From: Clostridia bacterium
GTDB taxonomy: Bacteria > Bacillota > Clostridia > Oscillospirales > Acutalibacteraceae
NCBI GenBank assembly: GCA_017403265.1
Contig: JAFQOJ010000045.1
Span: 1-36,941, forward strand
Direction of reading: 5' to 3'
DNA length: 36,941 bases
Positions 23,020 to 32,352 of this stretch are shown piece after piece (the first letter of the stretch is position 1; every line of letters starts with the position of its first letter). Position numbers and translations under genes: made by a program. The notes beneath the pieces were generated by a model. It ran no database searches, was not told the origin of the DNA, and saw nothing but the letters and a program-made list of their open reading frames with translations.

Positions 23020-25197
23020 ATGAAAATTATCAAAAGAAGCGGTGCAGAAGTAACTTTTGACCCCGAAAAAATTGTTATAGCGGTTACAAAGGCTAATGAA
23101 AGCGTTGTTCCAAGCCAGCGAATGAGTGCAATTCAGATTAAAAGAATAGCCGAAGATGTAGAAAGCGCGGCAGCTAATATGAACCGTTCTTTAAGCGTGG
23201 AAGAAATACAAGATATGGTAGAAGACCAAATTATGAATCAGCGCGCATTTGATGTAGCAAGACGCTATATTACATACCGTTACAACCGTGCGCTTGTTCG
23301 TAAATCTAATACTACCGACGAACAGATTTTAAGTCTTATTGAATGTAATAATGAGGAAGTTAAGCAGGAAAACAGTAATAAAAATCCTACTGTAAATAGC
23401 GTTCAGCGTGACTATATGGCAGGTGAAGTTAGTAAGGATATAACAAAGCGTATTCTTTTGACTCCCGAAATTGTAGATGCTCATGAAAGAGGTCTTATTC
23501 ACTTCCACGATGCTGACTACTTTGCTCAGCATATGCATAACTGTGACCTTGTAAACCTTGAAGATATGCTTCAAAACGGTACAGTTATAAGCGGTACATT
23601 AATCGAAACTCCGCACAGCTTTTCTACTGCCTGCAATATTGCTACCCAAATTATAGCTCAGGTTGCTTCCTGTCAGTACGGCGGTCAGAGTATCAGCCTT
23701 ACCCATTTAGCACCCTTTGTTGATATCAGCCGTCAAAAAATTTACAAGGAAGTTGTAGAAGAAACTACAAGCGCAGGGGTAAACCTCACTGAAGAAAAGC
23801 TTCGCGAGATTACCGAAAAGCGTTTGCTTGACGAAGTTCGCAAGGGCGTACAAATGATTCAGTATCAGGTAGTAACCCTTATGACCACTAACGGACAGGC
23901 TCCCTTTGTTACTGTATTTATGTATTTGAACGAGGCTAAGAATGACCGCGAAAAACAAGACTTAGCCCTTATAATTGAAGAAGTTTTAAGACAGCGCTAT
24001 CAAGGCGTTAAAAACGAAAAGGGTGTTTGGGTAACACCTGCATTCCCCAAGCTTATCTATGTTTTGGAAGAAGATAACATCCGTGAAGACAGTAAGTATT
24101 GGTACTTAACAAAATTAGCTGCAAAATGCACCGCTAAAAGAATGGTACCTGACTATATTTCCGAAAAGGTTATGCTTCAAAATAAAATTGACAAAAACGG
24201 GGAAGGTCATTGCTATACCTGTATGGGTTGCCGTAGCTTCTTAACTCCTTTTGTCGATGAAAACGGCAAACCTAAGTATTACGGACGCTTTAACCAAGGT
24301 GTTGTTACCGTAAACCTTGTGGATATCGGTCTTTCTGCTAATAAGGATATGGAAAAATTCTGGAAGATTTTTGACGAGAGAATGGAGCTTTGCCATAGAG
24401 CACTCCAGGCTCGCCACGAAAGACTTACAGGTACTGTATCTGATGCTGCTCCGATTCTTTGGCAGTACGGCGCGCTTCTCCGTCTTAAAAAGGGTGAAAC
24501 TATCGATAAATATTTACACGGCGGTTATTCAACCCTGTCTCTCGGTTATGCAGGTCTTTGGGAATGCGTTTACAGTATGATTGGCAAAAAGCTTACCGAA
24601 AAGGCAGGCGAAGAGTTTGGTCTTGAAATAATGCGTAAGCTTAATGAGTACACGGCTAAGTGGAAAGCTGCTGAAAATATTGACTATTCACTCTACGGCA
24701 CACCGCTTGAAAGCACTACCTACAAGTTTGCAAAATGCTTACAAAAACGCTTTGGTACAGTGCAGGGTGTAACTGATAAGAACTATATTACAAACAGCTA
24801 TCATGTTCACGTTACCGAGGATATTGATGCATTTGATAAATTAGCACTAGAAGCTAAGTTCCAAGCATTGTCCCCAGGTGGTGCAATCTCTTATGTAGAA
24901 GTTCCAAATATGCAAAACAATATTGACGCGGTACTTTCGGTTATGAAGTTTATCTATGATAATATTATGTATGCCGAGCTTAATACCAAGAGTGACTTCT
25001 GCCACGAATGCGGCTTTGACGGTGAAATACTTGTAGAAGAGGATGAACACGGTAAGCTTGTTTGGAAGTGTCCTTCTTGCGGCAATACCGATCAGGATAA
25101 GCTGAATGTAGCACGCCGTACCTGCGGGTATATCGGTACACAGTTCTGGAATCAAGGCAGAACACAGGAAATTAAGGAAAGAGTACTTCACTTATAA
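23020..25197 (+). CDS. nrdD: Anaerobic ribonucleoside-triphosphate reductase NrdD (class III)
   Basis: NrdD reduces ribonucleoside triphosphates to dNTPs in the absence of oxygen using a glycyl radical. The 725-residue protein has an N-terminal ATP-cone (about 1-90) for allosteric control, the active-site cysteines in CYTCMGCRSF, a C-terminal zinc site (CHECGF and CPSCG) and the glycyl-radical motif RTCGY with Gly703. All key residues are present. The start follows GTGAGGTAAT. nrdG follows directly with a TAATG overlap, and dut comes next, so this is a dNTP-supply operon. Confidence 0.97.
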   Translation: MKIIKRSGAEVTFDPEKIVIAVTKANESVVPSQRMSAIQIKRIAEDVESAAANMNRSLSVEEIQDMVEDQIMNQRAFDVARRYITYRYNRALVRKSNTTDEQILSLIECNNEEVKQENSNKNPTVNSVQRDYMAGEVSKDITKRILLTPEIVDAHERGLIHFHDADYFAQHMHNCDLVNLEDMLQNGTVISGTLIETPHSFSTACNIATQIIAQVASCQYGGQSISLTHLAPFVDISRQKIYKEVVEETTSAGVNLTEEKLREITEKRLLDEVRKGVQMIQYQVVTLMTTNGQAPFVTVFMYLNEAKNDREKQDLALIIEEVLRQRYQGVKNEKGVWVTPAFPKLIYVLEEDNIREDSKYWYLTKLAAKCTAKRMVPDYISEKVMLQNKIDKNGEGHCYTCMGCRSFLTPFVDENGKPKYYGRFNQGVVTVNLVDIGLSANKDMEKFWKIFDERMELCHRALQARHERLTGTVSDAAPILWQYGALLRLKKGETIDKYLHGGYSTLSLGYAGLWECVYSMIGKKLTEKAGEEFGLEIMRKLNEYTAKWKAAENIDYSLYGTPLESTTYKFAKCLQKRFGTVQGVTDKNYITNSYHVHVTEDIDAFDKLALEAKFQALSPGGAISYVEVPNMQNNIDAVLSVMKFIYDNIMYAELNTKSDFCHECGFDGEILVEEDEHGKLVWKCPSCGNTDQDKLNVARRTCGYIGTQFWNQGRTQEIKERVLHL

Positions 25198-25760
25198 TGA
25201 ATTATGCGGCAATAAAAAAGTTTGATATTGCCAACGGCCCCGGTGTCAGAGTATCGCTTTTTGTGAGCGGATGCCGCCACAAATGTAAAAACTGCTTCAA
25301 TAGCGAAGCGTGGGATTTTGGATATGGCGAAGCATTTACAGACGATATTTTATTAGAACTGTTGGATGCATTGAAGCTTGATTATATCGAAGGGTTCTCG
25401 CTTTTAGGCGGCGAACCCTTCGAGCCTGAAAATCAAGAATGCGTTTTGAAAATACTTAAAACAATTAAAGAAGAGCTTCCAAACAAAACAATATGGTGTT
25501 ATACGGGCTTTTTGTACGACAATCAGCTACTTAAGGGTACTGTAGGCAATTTGGATACCGTTAAGGAAATATTAAGTTATATTGATGTTTTGGTTGATGG
25601 CAAGTTTGTAGAAGAGCTTAAAAGCTTAGACCTTTTATTTAGGGGATCTTCAAACCAAAGAATAATTGATGTTAAAAAATCTTTAACGGAAAATGATGTT
25701 ATATGGCTTGAGGGCGTGTGGCAAAGACGAATGGGCTCAGGCAATATTTATGAAGGATGA
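25197..25760 (+). CDS. nrdG: Anaerobic ribonucleotide reductase activating protein NrdG
   Basis: NrdG is the radical-SAM enzyme that generates the glycyl radical on NrdD. The 187-residue product has the CX3CX2C cluster motif (C26, C30, C33 in SGCRHKCKNCF) and the LLGGEPFEP glycine-rich SAM-binding segment. It is the full family length. Its ATG overlaps the nrdD stop (TAATG), ensuring balanced expression. Its TGA is followed by the dut start after five bases. Confidence 0.96.
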   Translation: MNYAAIKKFDIANGPGVRVSLFVSGCRHKCKNCFNSEAWDFGYGEAFTDDILLELLDALKLDYIEGFSLLGGEPFEPENQECVLKILKTIKEELPNKTIWCYTGFLYDNQLLKGTVGNLDTVKEILSYIDVLVDGKFVEELKSLDLLFRGSSNQRIIDVKKSLTENDVIWLEGVWQRRMGSGNIYEG

Positions 25761-25765
25761 AAACA

Positions 25766-26206
25766 ATGAGAGTTAATTTTAAAAAACTTAATGAAAATGC
25801 GGTTATGCCCACTTATGGCTCTGAGTTTGCGGCAGGCGCGGACTTATACGCTTGCACGAACGGAGAAACTGTAGTGTTTAAAAGCGGCGAAACAAAGCTT
25901 ATAAAAACAGGCTTAGCTATGGAAATTCCCGAAGGCTATGCAGGTCTTATTTATGCCCGTAGCGGCATCGCTAATAAGCGCGGTCTTGCTCCGTCAAATA
26001 AGGTTGGCGTAGTCGACAGTGACTACCGCGGTGAAATTATGGTATCTTTACATAATCATTCAAACGAAACACAATCTATTGCTGACGGTGAGCGTATCGC
26101 CCAAATGGTAATAACCCCGTTTTTAAAGGTGGAGTACCAAGAAGTTTCTGAAATTTCTGAAACTGTACGCGGTGAGGGCGGTTTTGGCTCTACAGGAAAG
26201 AAATAG
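25766..26206 (+). CDS. dut: dUTP diphosphatase
   Basis: The trimeric dUTPase hydrolyses dUTP to dUMP, preventing uracil in DNA and supplying thymidylate synthesis. The 146-residue protein has all five motifs: AAGADLYA (22-29), RSGIA (65-69), GVVDSDYRGE (81-90), ERIAQMVI and the C-terminal GEGGFGSTG. ATG 25766 is preferred over an ATG at 25757 because GAAGG lies nine bases before it. It is downstream of nrdDG and probably shares its NrdR-type control. Confidence 0.95.
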   Translation: MRVNFKKLNENAVMPTYGSEFAAGADLYACTNGETVVFKSGETKLIKTGLAMEIPEGYAGLIYARSGIANKRGLAPSNKVGVVDSDYRGEIMVSLHNHSNETQSIADGERIAQMVITPFLKVEYQEVSEISETVRGEGGFGSTGKK

Positions 26207-26230
26207 CATAAAATTATTGGAAGTGATTTT

Positions 26231-26989
26231 TTGAAAATTGCGGTTATTACAGGTGCATCTTCGGGCCTCGGGGAACAGTTTGCGCTTAAAATTGATGCAT
26301 TGCGCCCTGAGATCAAAGAAATTTGGATTATTGCCAGAAGAAAAGATAAGCTTTTGCAGTTGTCCGAGAAAATAAACAAAAAAGTTCGTGTTTTGGCATT
26401 GGATATTACTAAAGATGAGTGTTTACAGGAATATACAAAGCACTTAAGAGAAACTAATGCCGAGGTTAAAATACTTATAAATAATGCGGGCTTTGGAAAA
26501 TTAGGCGATTTTGACACTGCATCCGCCCACGATAGCGCGGGTATGGTTCGTCTTAACTGTGAAGCGCTTACAGTTATGACTTCTTTAACGCTACCGTTTA
26601 TGAGTAAAGGTGGAGAGATACTTAATTCTTGCTCTATAGCCTCCTTTGCTCCTAATACACGAATGGCGGTTTATTCTTCCACTAAAGCCTATGTTATGAG
26701 TTTTAGTAGAGCACTTAGAAGCGAGCTTAAAAAACGAGGAATCAATGTTTTGGCACTTTGCCCCGGACCAATGGATACCGAGTTTTTATCCCTTGCGGGA
26801 ATAGAAAAGGGCACAAGCCACACCTTTGATACATTGCCACGTGTAAACCCCGCTTTAATGGCAGAAAAATCGCTTAAAGCTTCAAAAAAGAAAAAAGCGG
26901 TTTACACCAACCGCATATTTTATAAGTTTTACCGTATACTTGCAAAGCTTTTACCCCATAGTCTTGTTATGAAGCTTGCAGGAACATAA
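26231..26989 (+). CDS. Short-chain dehydrogenase/reductase family protein
   Basis: The 252-residue protein is a classical SDR: cofactor loop TGASSGLG (7-14), NNAGFG, and the catalytic Y148-x3-K152 (YSSTK) with Ser near 136. NAD(P)-dependent oxidation or reduction is expected; the substrate is unknown. It resembles the DltE-like subgroup with PGPMDTEFL after the active site. The start is TTG 26231 after GGAAGTGA. It follows dut by 24 bases and may share the nrd operon. Confidence 0.9.
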   Translation: MKIAVITGASSGLGEQFALKIDALRPEIKEIWIIARRKDKLLQLSEKINKKVRVLALDITKDECLQEYTKHLRETNAEVKILINNAGFGKLGDFDTASAHDSAGMVRLNCEALTVMTSLTLPFMSKGGEILNSCSIASFAPNTRMAVYSSTKAYVMSFSRALRSELKKRGINVLALCPGPMDTEFLSLAGIEKGTSHTFDTLPRVNPALMAEKSLKASKKKKAVYTNRIFYKFYRILAKLLPHSLVMKLAGT

Positions 26990-26992
26990 AAT

Positions 26993-27030
26993 AAAAAGCC
27001 AAGTAACCTATTTTGGTTACTTGGCTTTTC
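26993..27030. terminator. Bidirectional terminator between SDR gene and manA
   Basis: Bases 26994-27008 pair perfectly with 27015-27029 (15 bp, six-base loop), with A and T runs at the ends. It serves both convergent genes. Confidence 0.95.
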
Positions 27031-27036
27031 TATTGT

Positions 27037-27993
27037 TTATACATAGCTGCAAAGGAGTTCGGCGGCACCTATAAGTTTGACTTGAAACGCCGCGGGAATA
27101 AATATACTGTCGCCCTTTTTAATTTGCAATTCACCTTCTTGCCATACAAGCTTTGCTTCTCCCTCTAAAACAACAAGCGAAACAAAGCTTTCGTTTGTAT
27201 TTACCGCAAATGCATCTTTAAGAGAGAGAAGCTCTGCTGTAAAGAAATCGCATTTTGCTAATTCGCGAATACGGTTTTTACCGTTTTGGGTAACTTTCCC
27301 AACCTGTCCGTAGGGCATTTTTGGTATTTCACATTTAGTAACATCCACCGCTTTTTCAATATGTAATGGGCGGGGCTTTCCGTCTGCACCCAGTCTTCCG
27401 TAATCGGAAACACGGTATGTTGTGTTTGAATTTTGCTGAACCTCGGCAATTAAAATACCTTCGCCAATTGCATGTAAAGTTCCCGCGTTAATAAAAAACA
27501 CATCACCCTTGTGAACAGGTACGTTATTACAAACTTCTAAAAGTGTATTATCTTTAATTCGTTTTTCAAACTCTTGCTTAGAAATTTGCTTTTTAAAGCC
27601 GTAAACTAATTGGGCACCTTGGTCACAGTCTACTACATACCACATTTCAGTTTTGCCGTATTCACCCTCGTTTTTGAGAGCATATTGGTCATCAGGGTGA
27701 ACCTGAACCGAAAGCTTTTGCTTAGCATCAATAAGTTTTATAAGTAGCGGAAAATAGGCAAATTTTGCTGCTTTTTCACCCAAAGCGGCTTTGCCCCAAA
27801 TTTCCAAAACTTCGGGCAGTGTTTTGCCCGCAAGCTCACCGTTTATAACGCTACCCGAGCCATCCTTATGGCAGGAAAGCATCCAGCCTTCTGCCGCAAT
27901 TTCAGTTTCGGTTTTAAGACAGTATTCGGTTTTTAGCCTACTTCCGCCCCATATATAGTCTTTAACAGGGGGCTTTAATAACAAAGGATACAT
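27037..27993 (-). CDS. manA: Mannose-6-phosphate isomerase, class I
   Basis: ManA interconverts mannose-6-phosphate and fructose-6-phosphate using zinc in a cupin fold. The 318-residue protein has PPVKDYIWGG near the start, the zinc site QVHPDD (97-102, H99) with Glu116 (KTEMWYV) and a later GTLHAIG histidine. Length fits the short Bacillus-type ManA. It follows the uronate operon on the same strand but is separated by hairpins and has its own promoter (28024-28052), so it may be controlled separately. Confidence 0.95.
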   Translation of the reverse strand: MYPLLLKPPVKDYIWGGSRLKTEYCLKTETEIAAEGWMLSCHKDGSGSVINGELAGKTLPEVLEIWGKAALGEKAAKFAYFPLLIKLIDAKQKLSVQVHPDDQYALKNEGEYGKTEMWYVVDCDQGAQLVYGFKKQISKQEFEKRIKDNTLLEVCNNVPVHKGDVFFINAGTLHAIGEGILIAEVQQNSNTTYRVSDYGRLGADGKPRPLHIEKAVDVTKCEIPKMPYGQVGKVTQNGKNRIRELAKCDFFTAELLSLKDAFAVNTNESFVSLVVLEGEAKLVWQEGELQIKKGDSIFIPAAFQVKLIGAAELLCSYV

Positions 27994-28023
27994 AAAACAC
28001 CACCTTGAATAAGTTATGAACTA

Positions 28024-28052
28024 ATAATACTACAATTTACAGCATTTTTCAA
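28024..28052 (-). promoter_or_regulatory. Promoter for manA
   Basis: On the minus strand TTGAAA (28047-28052) is followed by 17 bases and TATTAT (28024-28029), about 30 bases before manA. The -35 box lies in the loop and arm of the hairpin at 28039-28064. Confidence 0.5.
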
Positions 28053-28084
28053 GAAAAATGCTGTATCATTTTTTAATGACACAG
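28039..28084 (-). terminator. Two overlapping hairpins between esterase-like gene and manA
   Basis: On the minus strand 28084-28075 pairs with 28070-28061 (10 positions, one mismatch, AAAA loop) and is followed by CATTTTTC, which fits a terminator of the uronate operon. A second stem, 28064-28054 with 28049-28039 (11 bp perfect), uses four of the same bases (28061-28064), so the two cannot form fully at once. Confidence 0.6.
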
Positions 28085-28098
28085 CTTTTTTAAAATCA

Positions 28099-29568
28099 TT
28101 ATTCAGCAGTTAAGTAGCCGTTATATTCTCTTAAGAAATCTTCAGCATCGCCAATCATTTGCATTACGGCTTTGCCGTCGTTAAAGCCAATGATAACATC
28201 CATAATACCGATGTATTCGTCAACAATTTGTACCAAAAGCTTTAGCTTGTTTTCTTGAACCCAAGCGCCCGATGCGGCACAGCGGTAGGTATGGTCTTCG
28301 GTGCGCATACCACCAAATTCTTTGGAATAGCCCTTTTCGGGGAACTGCTGCCAAACATTGTCCTGGAAGCCAAACTTAATGGTCTTATTGCCCTGTGCAT
28401 TTATGAAGTTGAATTCACCGTATTCACCGTCTAATTTAATAGTAAATTCTTTAATACCCATTGGGTTTGCTTCTGCTTTAAAGGTTTTGCCATTAATTTC
28501 ATCAGCCATTGGGGAAGTCTTAGCGCCGCAAATAGTAGTAAGTTTAAGCTCTTTGGTTATTGCTTCAAGCTTTGCGAATTGGTCGCTTTCGGGTAATGCG
28601 GTGTCTTTTGCGGGGTCAACTATTAAATCAAAAAGTGAAGTAAAAATAACTTCCCTGGCAAGATTTGAACTGCCGCGCTGACAGCCTGCAGTACAAACAA
28701 AGGTGATGTCGCTCTTTGGGTTATGAATCATAAACTGACCGTGCATTCCAAAGAAGCTGAAGCTATCATTATAAGTACGCCAAACCTGTCTGCCATAGCC
28801 ACAGCCCGAGAAGATATAACCACCTGCACCGCCGCAGGTATAGGGAACAGCAGTAGTTTCTTCTACTGCCTTTCTGTTAAGCAGTTGTTCGCCGTTCCAT
28901 TCGCCTTTGTTGGCTAAAAGGCGACCAAAGAGAAGCATATCCATAGGTGTGCAAAGAAGCGCCGAGTCACCCCAAGCAAAGCCACCGGGACAGGTTAAAA
29001 CCTTTGAGGTTTCGGAAAAACCGATTTTACGGAGTGCTTTGTCCTTTAAGTAATCTAAGAAGGTTTTACCTGTAAGCTTTTGAACTAAAGCGCCCAAAAT
29101 GAAAGAACCTGTACTGTCGTAGTAATAAACTGTACCTGGGTAGTGTACGGGCTTCATAGAGAAGTAATATTTAACGCGGTCGCCGCCGTGATTTTCAAAC
29201 CAAGGGCAGTCGGTAAAGCAGGTATGCATATTAAGCATATGCTCAATTGTTTGTGCTGCTAAATAAGGATGCACTTCTTCGGGTAAATATTCGGGGAAGA
29301 AGTCAATAATCTTATCCTGTAGTCGTAGCTTTCCTTCGGCAATCAATTGACCTATTGCCATACCAACATAGCTTTTGGTTTGTGAGTACATGCGGTGATT
29401 CTCATCCGCTTTTAACGGATTCCAATAAGCTTCGTAGATAAGCTTGTCGCCGCGTGCTATAAGCATAGAGTGCATGGGTATATTATGTTTTTTAAATGCG
29501 TTCAGCATTTCTATAATTTTTGCAGAATCAATACCAACACTTTCGGGTGTAGCTTTTTTAAAATACAT
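28099..29568 (-). CDS. Serine hydrolase, beta-lactamase class C / esterase fold
   Basis: The 489-residue protein has the serine beta-lactamase (PF00144) fold: S62-x-x-K65 in MYSQTKSYVG and Y150-x-S in YYYDSTGS. A C-terminal domain of about 150 residues (from roughly 340) resembles the accessory domain often attached to such hydrolases. No signal peptide is visible, so a cytoplasmic esterase or amidase is more likely than a secreted beta-lactamase. It follows uxaC by 14 bases in the galacturonate operon, which hints at removal of ester groups from pectic oligomers; this is inference. GGAGAT precedes the ATG. Confidence 0.85.
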   Translation of the reverse strand: MYFKKATPESVGIDSAKIIEMLNAFKKHNIPMHSMLIARGDKLIYEAYWNPLKADENHRMYSQTKSYVGMAIGQLIAEGKLRLQDKIIDFFPEYLPEEVHPYLAAQTIEHMLNMHTCFTDCPWFENHGGDRVKYYFSMKPVHYPGTVYYYDSTGSFILGALVQKLTGKTFLDYLKDKALRKIGFSETSKVLTCPGGFAWGDSALLCTPMDMLLFGRLLANKGEWNGEQLLNRKAVEETTAVPYTCGGAGGYIFSGCGYGRQVWRTYNDSFSFFGMHGQFMIHNPKSDITFVCTAGCQRGSSNLAREVIFTSLFDLIVDPAKDTALPESDQFAKLEAITKELKLTTICGAKTSPMADEINGKTFKAEANPMGIKEFTIKLDGEYGEFNFINAQGNKTIKFGFQDNVWQQFPEKGYSKEFGGMRTEDHTYRCAASGAWVQENKLKLLVQIVDEYIGIMDVIIGFNDGKAVMQMIGDAEDFLREYNGYLTAE

Positions 29569-29582
29569 AAATATTTATCTCC

Positions 29583-30950
29583 TTAAAATCTAAAGTATTC
29601 TTTAGCGTTGTAGTAGCAAACGCCTTCTACAATTTTCTTAAGGGCGTCAAAATCTTTGGGATAAAGACCTTTTTCTACCCAGTTACCCAACATGTTGCAA
29701 AGTATTCTTCTAAAATATTCGTGGCGGGGATATGAAACGAAGCTGCGCGAGTCGGTAAGCATACCTACAAATTTACCTAAGTTGCCAAGGTTTGCCAAAG
29801 CATCCATTTGCGCTTCCATACCGCTTGCGTTATCGTTAAACCACCAACCTGAGCCAAACTGAATTTTAGCCTGTACAGGACCCCTTTGGAAGTTGCCGAG
29901 CATTGTGCCTAAAACATAATTGTCCTTGGGGTTAAGGGTATAAAGAATAGTTTTTGGGAGAATATCGTCGGTATCGAGATAATTCATAAATGCCGATAGC
30001 TTTTCTGCAATGCAAAGGTCGTTAATAGAATCAAAGCCTGTATCTGCACCTAATTTTTCAAACATACGGGTGTTGTTGTTTCTAAGTGCGCCTATGTGCA
30101 ACTGCATAGCCCAATGGAGCTTTGTATATTCTTTGGCGCAAACTGCAAGCATTGCGGTTTTAAAGGTGTCAATTTCTTCTATAGTTAGTTCTTCACCGCT
30201 TATTTTTTTATTAAATACCGCTTTTGCGTCACCCACTGCAAAAGGTACATACTCTAAAGCGTGGTCGGAAAGGCGGCAACCATTTTCATTAAAGTAGGCA
30301 ATACGCTCTATCATCCAGCTACAAGCCTTTTCGAAGGTATCAATACCGTTAGCCTTTAAATAGGGTGAAAATTCGGCTTTTTCAATGTTTATAAGCTTAT
30401 CGGGGCGGAAGGTAGGTAATACTTTAGTAGTAAAGCCTTCTTCACGGAGTTGTTTGTGGTATTTTAAATCGTCTGCAGGGTCATCAGTAGTGCAAATAAC
30501 CTCTACATTAGATTTTTTTATTAGGTTTTTAGCTGAAAAATCTTCTCTTTTAAGAAGCTCGTTACACTTGTCCCAAACCTCTTTTGCATTTTTTTCCGAT
30601 AAAGGCTCGTCTATATCAAAATAGCGTTTTAATTCTAATGCGGTCCAATGGTAAATCGGGTTGCCGATAAGATAAGGCATAACACGGCAAAATCCTACCC
30701 ATTTTTCATATCTGTCCTTATCGCCTGTGATATATTCTTCGTCAATACCAAAGGTACGCATCTGGCGCCATTTATAGTGGTCGCCACCTAAAAATAGGTC
30801 ATAAGCGTCTTCAAAACGATAATCTTCGGCTATCATTTTAGGTACTAAGTGACAATGATAGTCAATAATCGGTAAATTTTCTGCAAAATCGTGATAAAGC
30901 TTTTTCGCGGTTTGGTTTAAAAGGTAAAAATCGCTATTTATAATACCCAT
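29583..30950 (-). CDS. uxaC: Glucuronate/galacturonate isomerase UxaC
   Basis: UxaC converts D-galacturonate to D-tagaturonate (and D-glucuronate to D-fructuronate). The 455-residue product has the amidohydrolase-like fold with the metal HxH near the N-terminus (IDYHCHLVP, H32 and H34), WMIERIAYFNENGCRLSDHA, and GSGWWFND with the TDSRSFVSYPRHEYFRR end, all typical of the family. AAGGAGAATTTTT precedes the ATG. It lies 22 bases after uxaA. uxuA and uxuB are absent, so the galacturonate branch is the one served here. Confidence 0.96.
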   Translation of the reverse strand: MGIINSDFYLLNQTAKKLYHDFAENLPIIDYHCHLVPKMIAEDYRFEDAYDLFLGGDHYKWRQMRTFGIDEEYITGDKDRYEKWVGFCRVMPYLIGNPIYHWTALELKRYFDIDEPLSEKNAKEVWDKCNELLKREDFSAKNLIKKSNVEVICTTDDPADDLKYHKQLREEGFTTKVLPTFRPDKLINIEKAEFSPYLKANGIDTFEKACSWMIERIAYFNENGCRLSDHALEYVPFAVGDAKAVFNKKISGEELTIEEIDTFKTAMLAVCAKEYTKLHWAMQLHIGALRNNNTRMFEKLGADTGFDSINDLCIAEKLSAFMNYLDTDDILPKTILYTLNPKDNYVLGTMLGNFQRGPVQAKIQFGSGWWFNDNASGMEAQMDALANLGNLGKFVGMLTDSRSFVSYPRHEYFRRILCNMLGNWVEKGLYPKDFDALKKIVEGVCYYNAKEYFRF

Positions 30951-30972
30951 AAAAATTCTCCTTTTTTATGTT

Positions 30973-32352
30973 TTAAAGCACAATACCGTCTTTAAATATT
31001 GAAATTTCGCGGTAATCGTTTTGCTCGTTAAGGGTTTCTTTTCCGTTTGCTACTTTTATAATATAGTCATTAAGCCTTTTAGTCAAGTCTTCCATAGATA
31101 CTCCGTCCAAAAGGGGAGAAGCATCAAAATCAATCCAATTAGCCTTTTTTTGTGCCAAATTTTTATTGGTTGAAATTTTAACTGTAGGTATGGGCGCGCC
31201 AACAGGTGTACCTCTGCCTGTGGTGAACAGTATAATATGCACACCTGCGGCGGTAAGGTTGGTAATTGCAACAATATCGTTACCGGGACCGTTTAAAAGG
31301 TTAAGGCCGTTTTTCTGTACGGTGTCGCCGTAATCGAGCACATCTACAACCTCTGATAAGCCGCCCTTTTGAATACAACCCAGGGATTTTTCTTCTAAAG
31401 TTGTAATACCGCCTGCTTTATTGCCGGGGGATGGGTTTTCGTAAATTACTTGATTATGTTGTGTAAAGTAGTCTTTAAAATTATTGATTAAGGCTACTGT
31501 TTTGTCAAAAATAGTCTTAGTGGGACAGCGCTTCATAAGTAAATGCTCTGCGCCAAACATTTCGGGCACTTCGGTCATAACACAACTACCGCCCTTGGAA
31601 ATCAAATTATCCGAAAAAGAGCCTACTAACGGGTTGGCGGTAATACCGCTAAGTCCATCACTGCCGCCGCATTTAAGACCTATTTTAAGTCGGCTTACAG
31701 GTATCGGTTCGCGCTTAAAGGTAGAAGCATAAGCCTTTAACTCGTTTATAAGCTTTACACCTTCGGTAATTTCGTTCGGGAAGTCTTGTGTGTTCATAAA
31801 TTTAACGCGCTTAGGGTTGTATTCGCCCAAAACTTCTTTAAAAACATCAATATTATTATTTTCACAGCCAAGGCCTAAAACAAGCACGCCTGCGGCGTTG
31901 GGGTGGTTTACAAGACCCTTTAGAATAAGTTGGGTTTTGGTTTGGTCGTCGCCTAGTTGCGAACAACCGAACGGATGCGGAAAACTTAAAGCCCCTGTTA
32001 AAGCAGCAAGCTTTCCTGCAATTTTATTAACACAACCCACAGTATTTATAATCCAAATATCGTTACGAATACCAACATCGCCGTTTTCTCTAACATAACC
32101 CATAAAGGTTTCGTTAGAGTTTATCTTTTTTGTGGGAGTGTAGTCGGGCTCGTACACATATTCGATATTACTGCTAAGGTTTGTCTTAAGATTGTGTGAG
32201 TGAATATGCTCACCCTTTTTAATATCGGCTACAGCGTGACCTATAGGGTTGCCGTATTTAATGATATTTTCACCGCTTTTTATATCACGAATGGCGTACT
32301 TATGACCGTCAGATAAGTTTACTTCAACATTGTCAAGCTTGTGTATTATCAT
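30973..32352 (-). CDS. uxaA: Altronate dehydratase UxaA
   Basis: UxaA dehydrates D-altronate to 2-keto-3-deoxy-D-gluconate. The 459-residue single chain contains the N-terminal SAF domain (about 1-95) and the C-terminal dehydratase domain with cysteine motifs NTVGCVNKIA, HPFGCSQLGDD, LGLGCENNN and KCGGSDG, consistent with metal binding. Its ATG overlaps the uxaB stop (TAATG). It is the third of the chain GH4-uxaB-uxaA-uxaC. Kinase and aldolase (kdgK, kdgA) for the next steps are not in the window. Confidence 0.95.
   Translation of the reverse strand: MIIHKLDNVEVNLSDGHKYAIRDIKSGENIIKYGNPIGHAVADIKKGEHIHSHNLKTNLSSNIEYVYEPDYTPTKKINSNETFMGYVRENGDVGIRNDIWIINTVGCVNKIAGKLAALTGALSFPHPFGCSQLGDDQTKTQLILKGLVNHPNAAGVLVLGLGCENNNIDVFKEVLGEYNPKRVKFMNTQDFPNEITEGVKLINELKAYASTFKREPIPVSRLKIGLKCGGSDGLSGITANPLVGSFSDNLISKGGSCVMTEVPEMFGAEHLLMKRCPTKTIFDKTVALINNFKDYFTQHNQVIYENPSPGNKAGGITTLEEKSLGCIQKGGLSEVVDVLDYGDTVQKNGLNLLNGPGNDIVAITNLTAAGVHIILFTTGRGTPVGAPIPTVKISTNKNLAQKKANWIDFDASPLLDGVSMEDLTKRLNDYIIKVANGKETLNEQNDYREISIFKDGIVL

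Noticed and set aside
26056-26517. Long minus-strand open frame of 153 codons
   Set aside because: It is antisense to dut and the SDR gene, both with full motif sets, has no ribosome site and no recognisable family.
28099-29568. Antibiotic-resistance beta-lactamase
   Set aside because: The SxxK and YxS motifs are present, but there is no signal peptide and the gene sits in a sugar-acid operon; a metabolic hydrolase is more likely.
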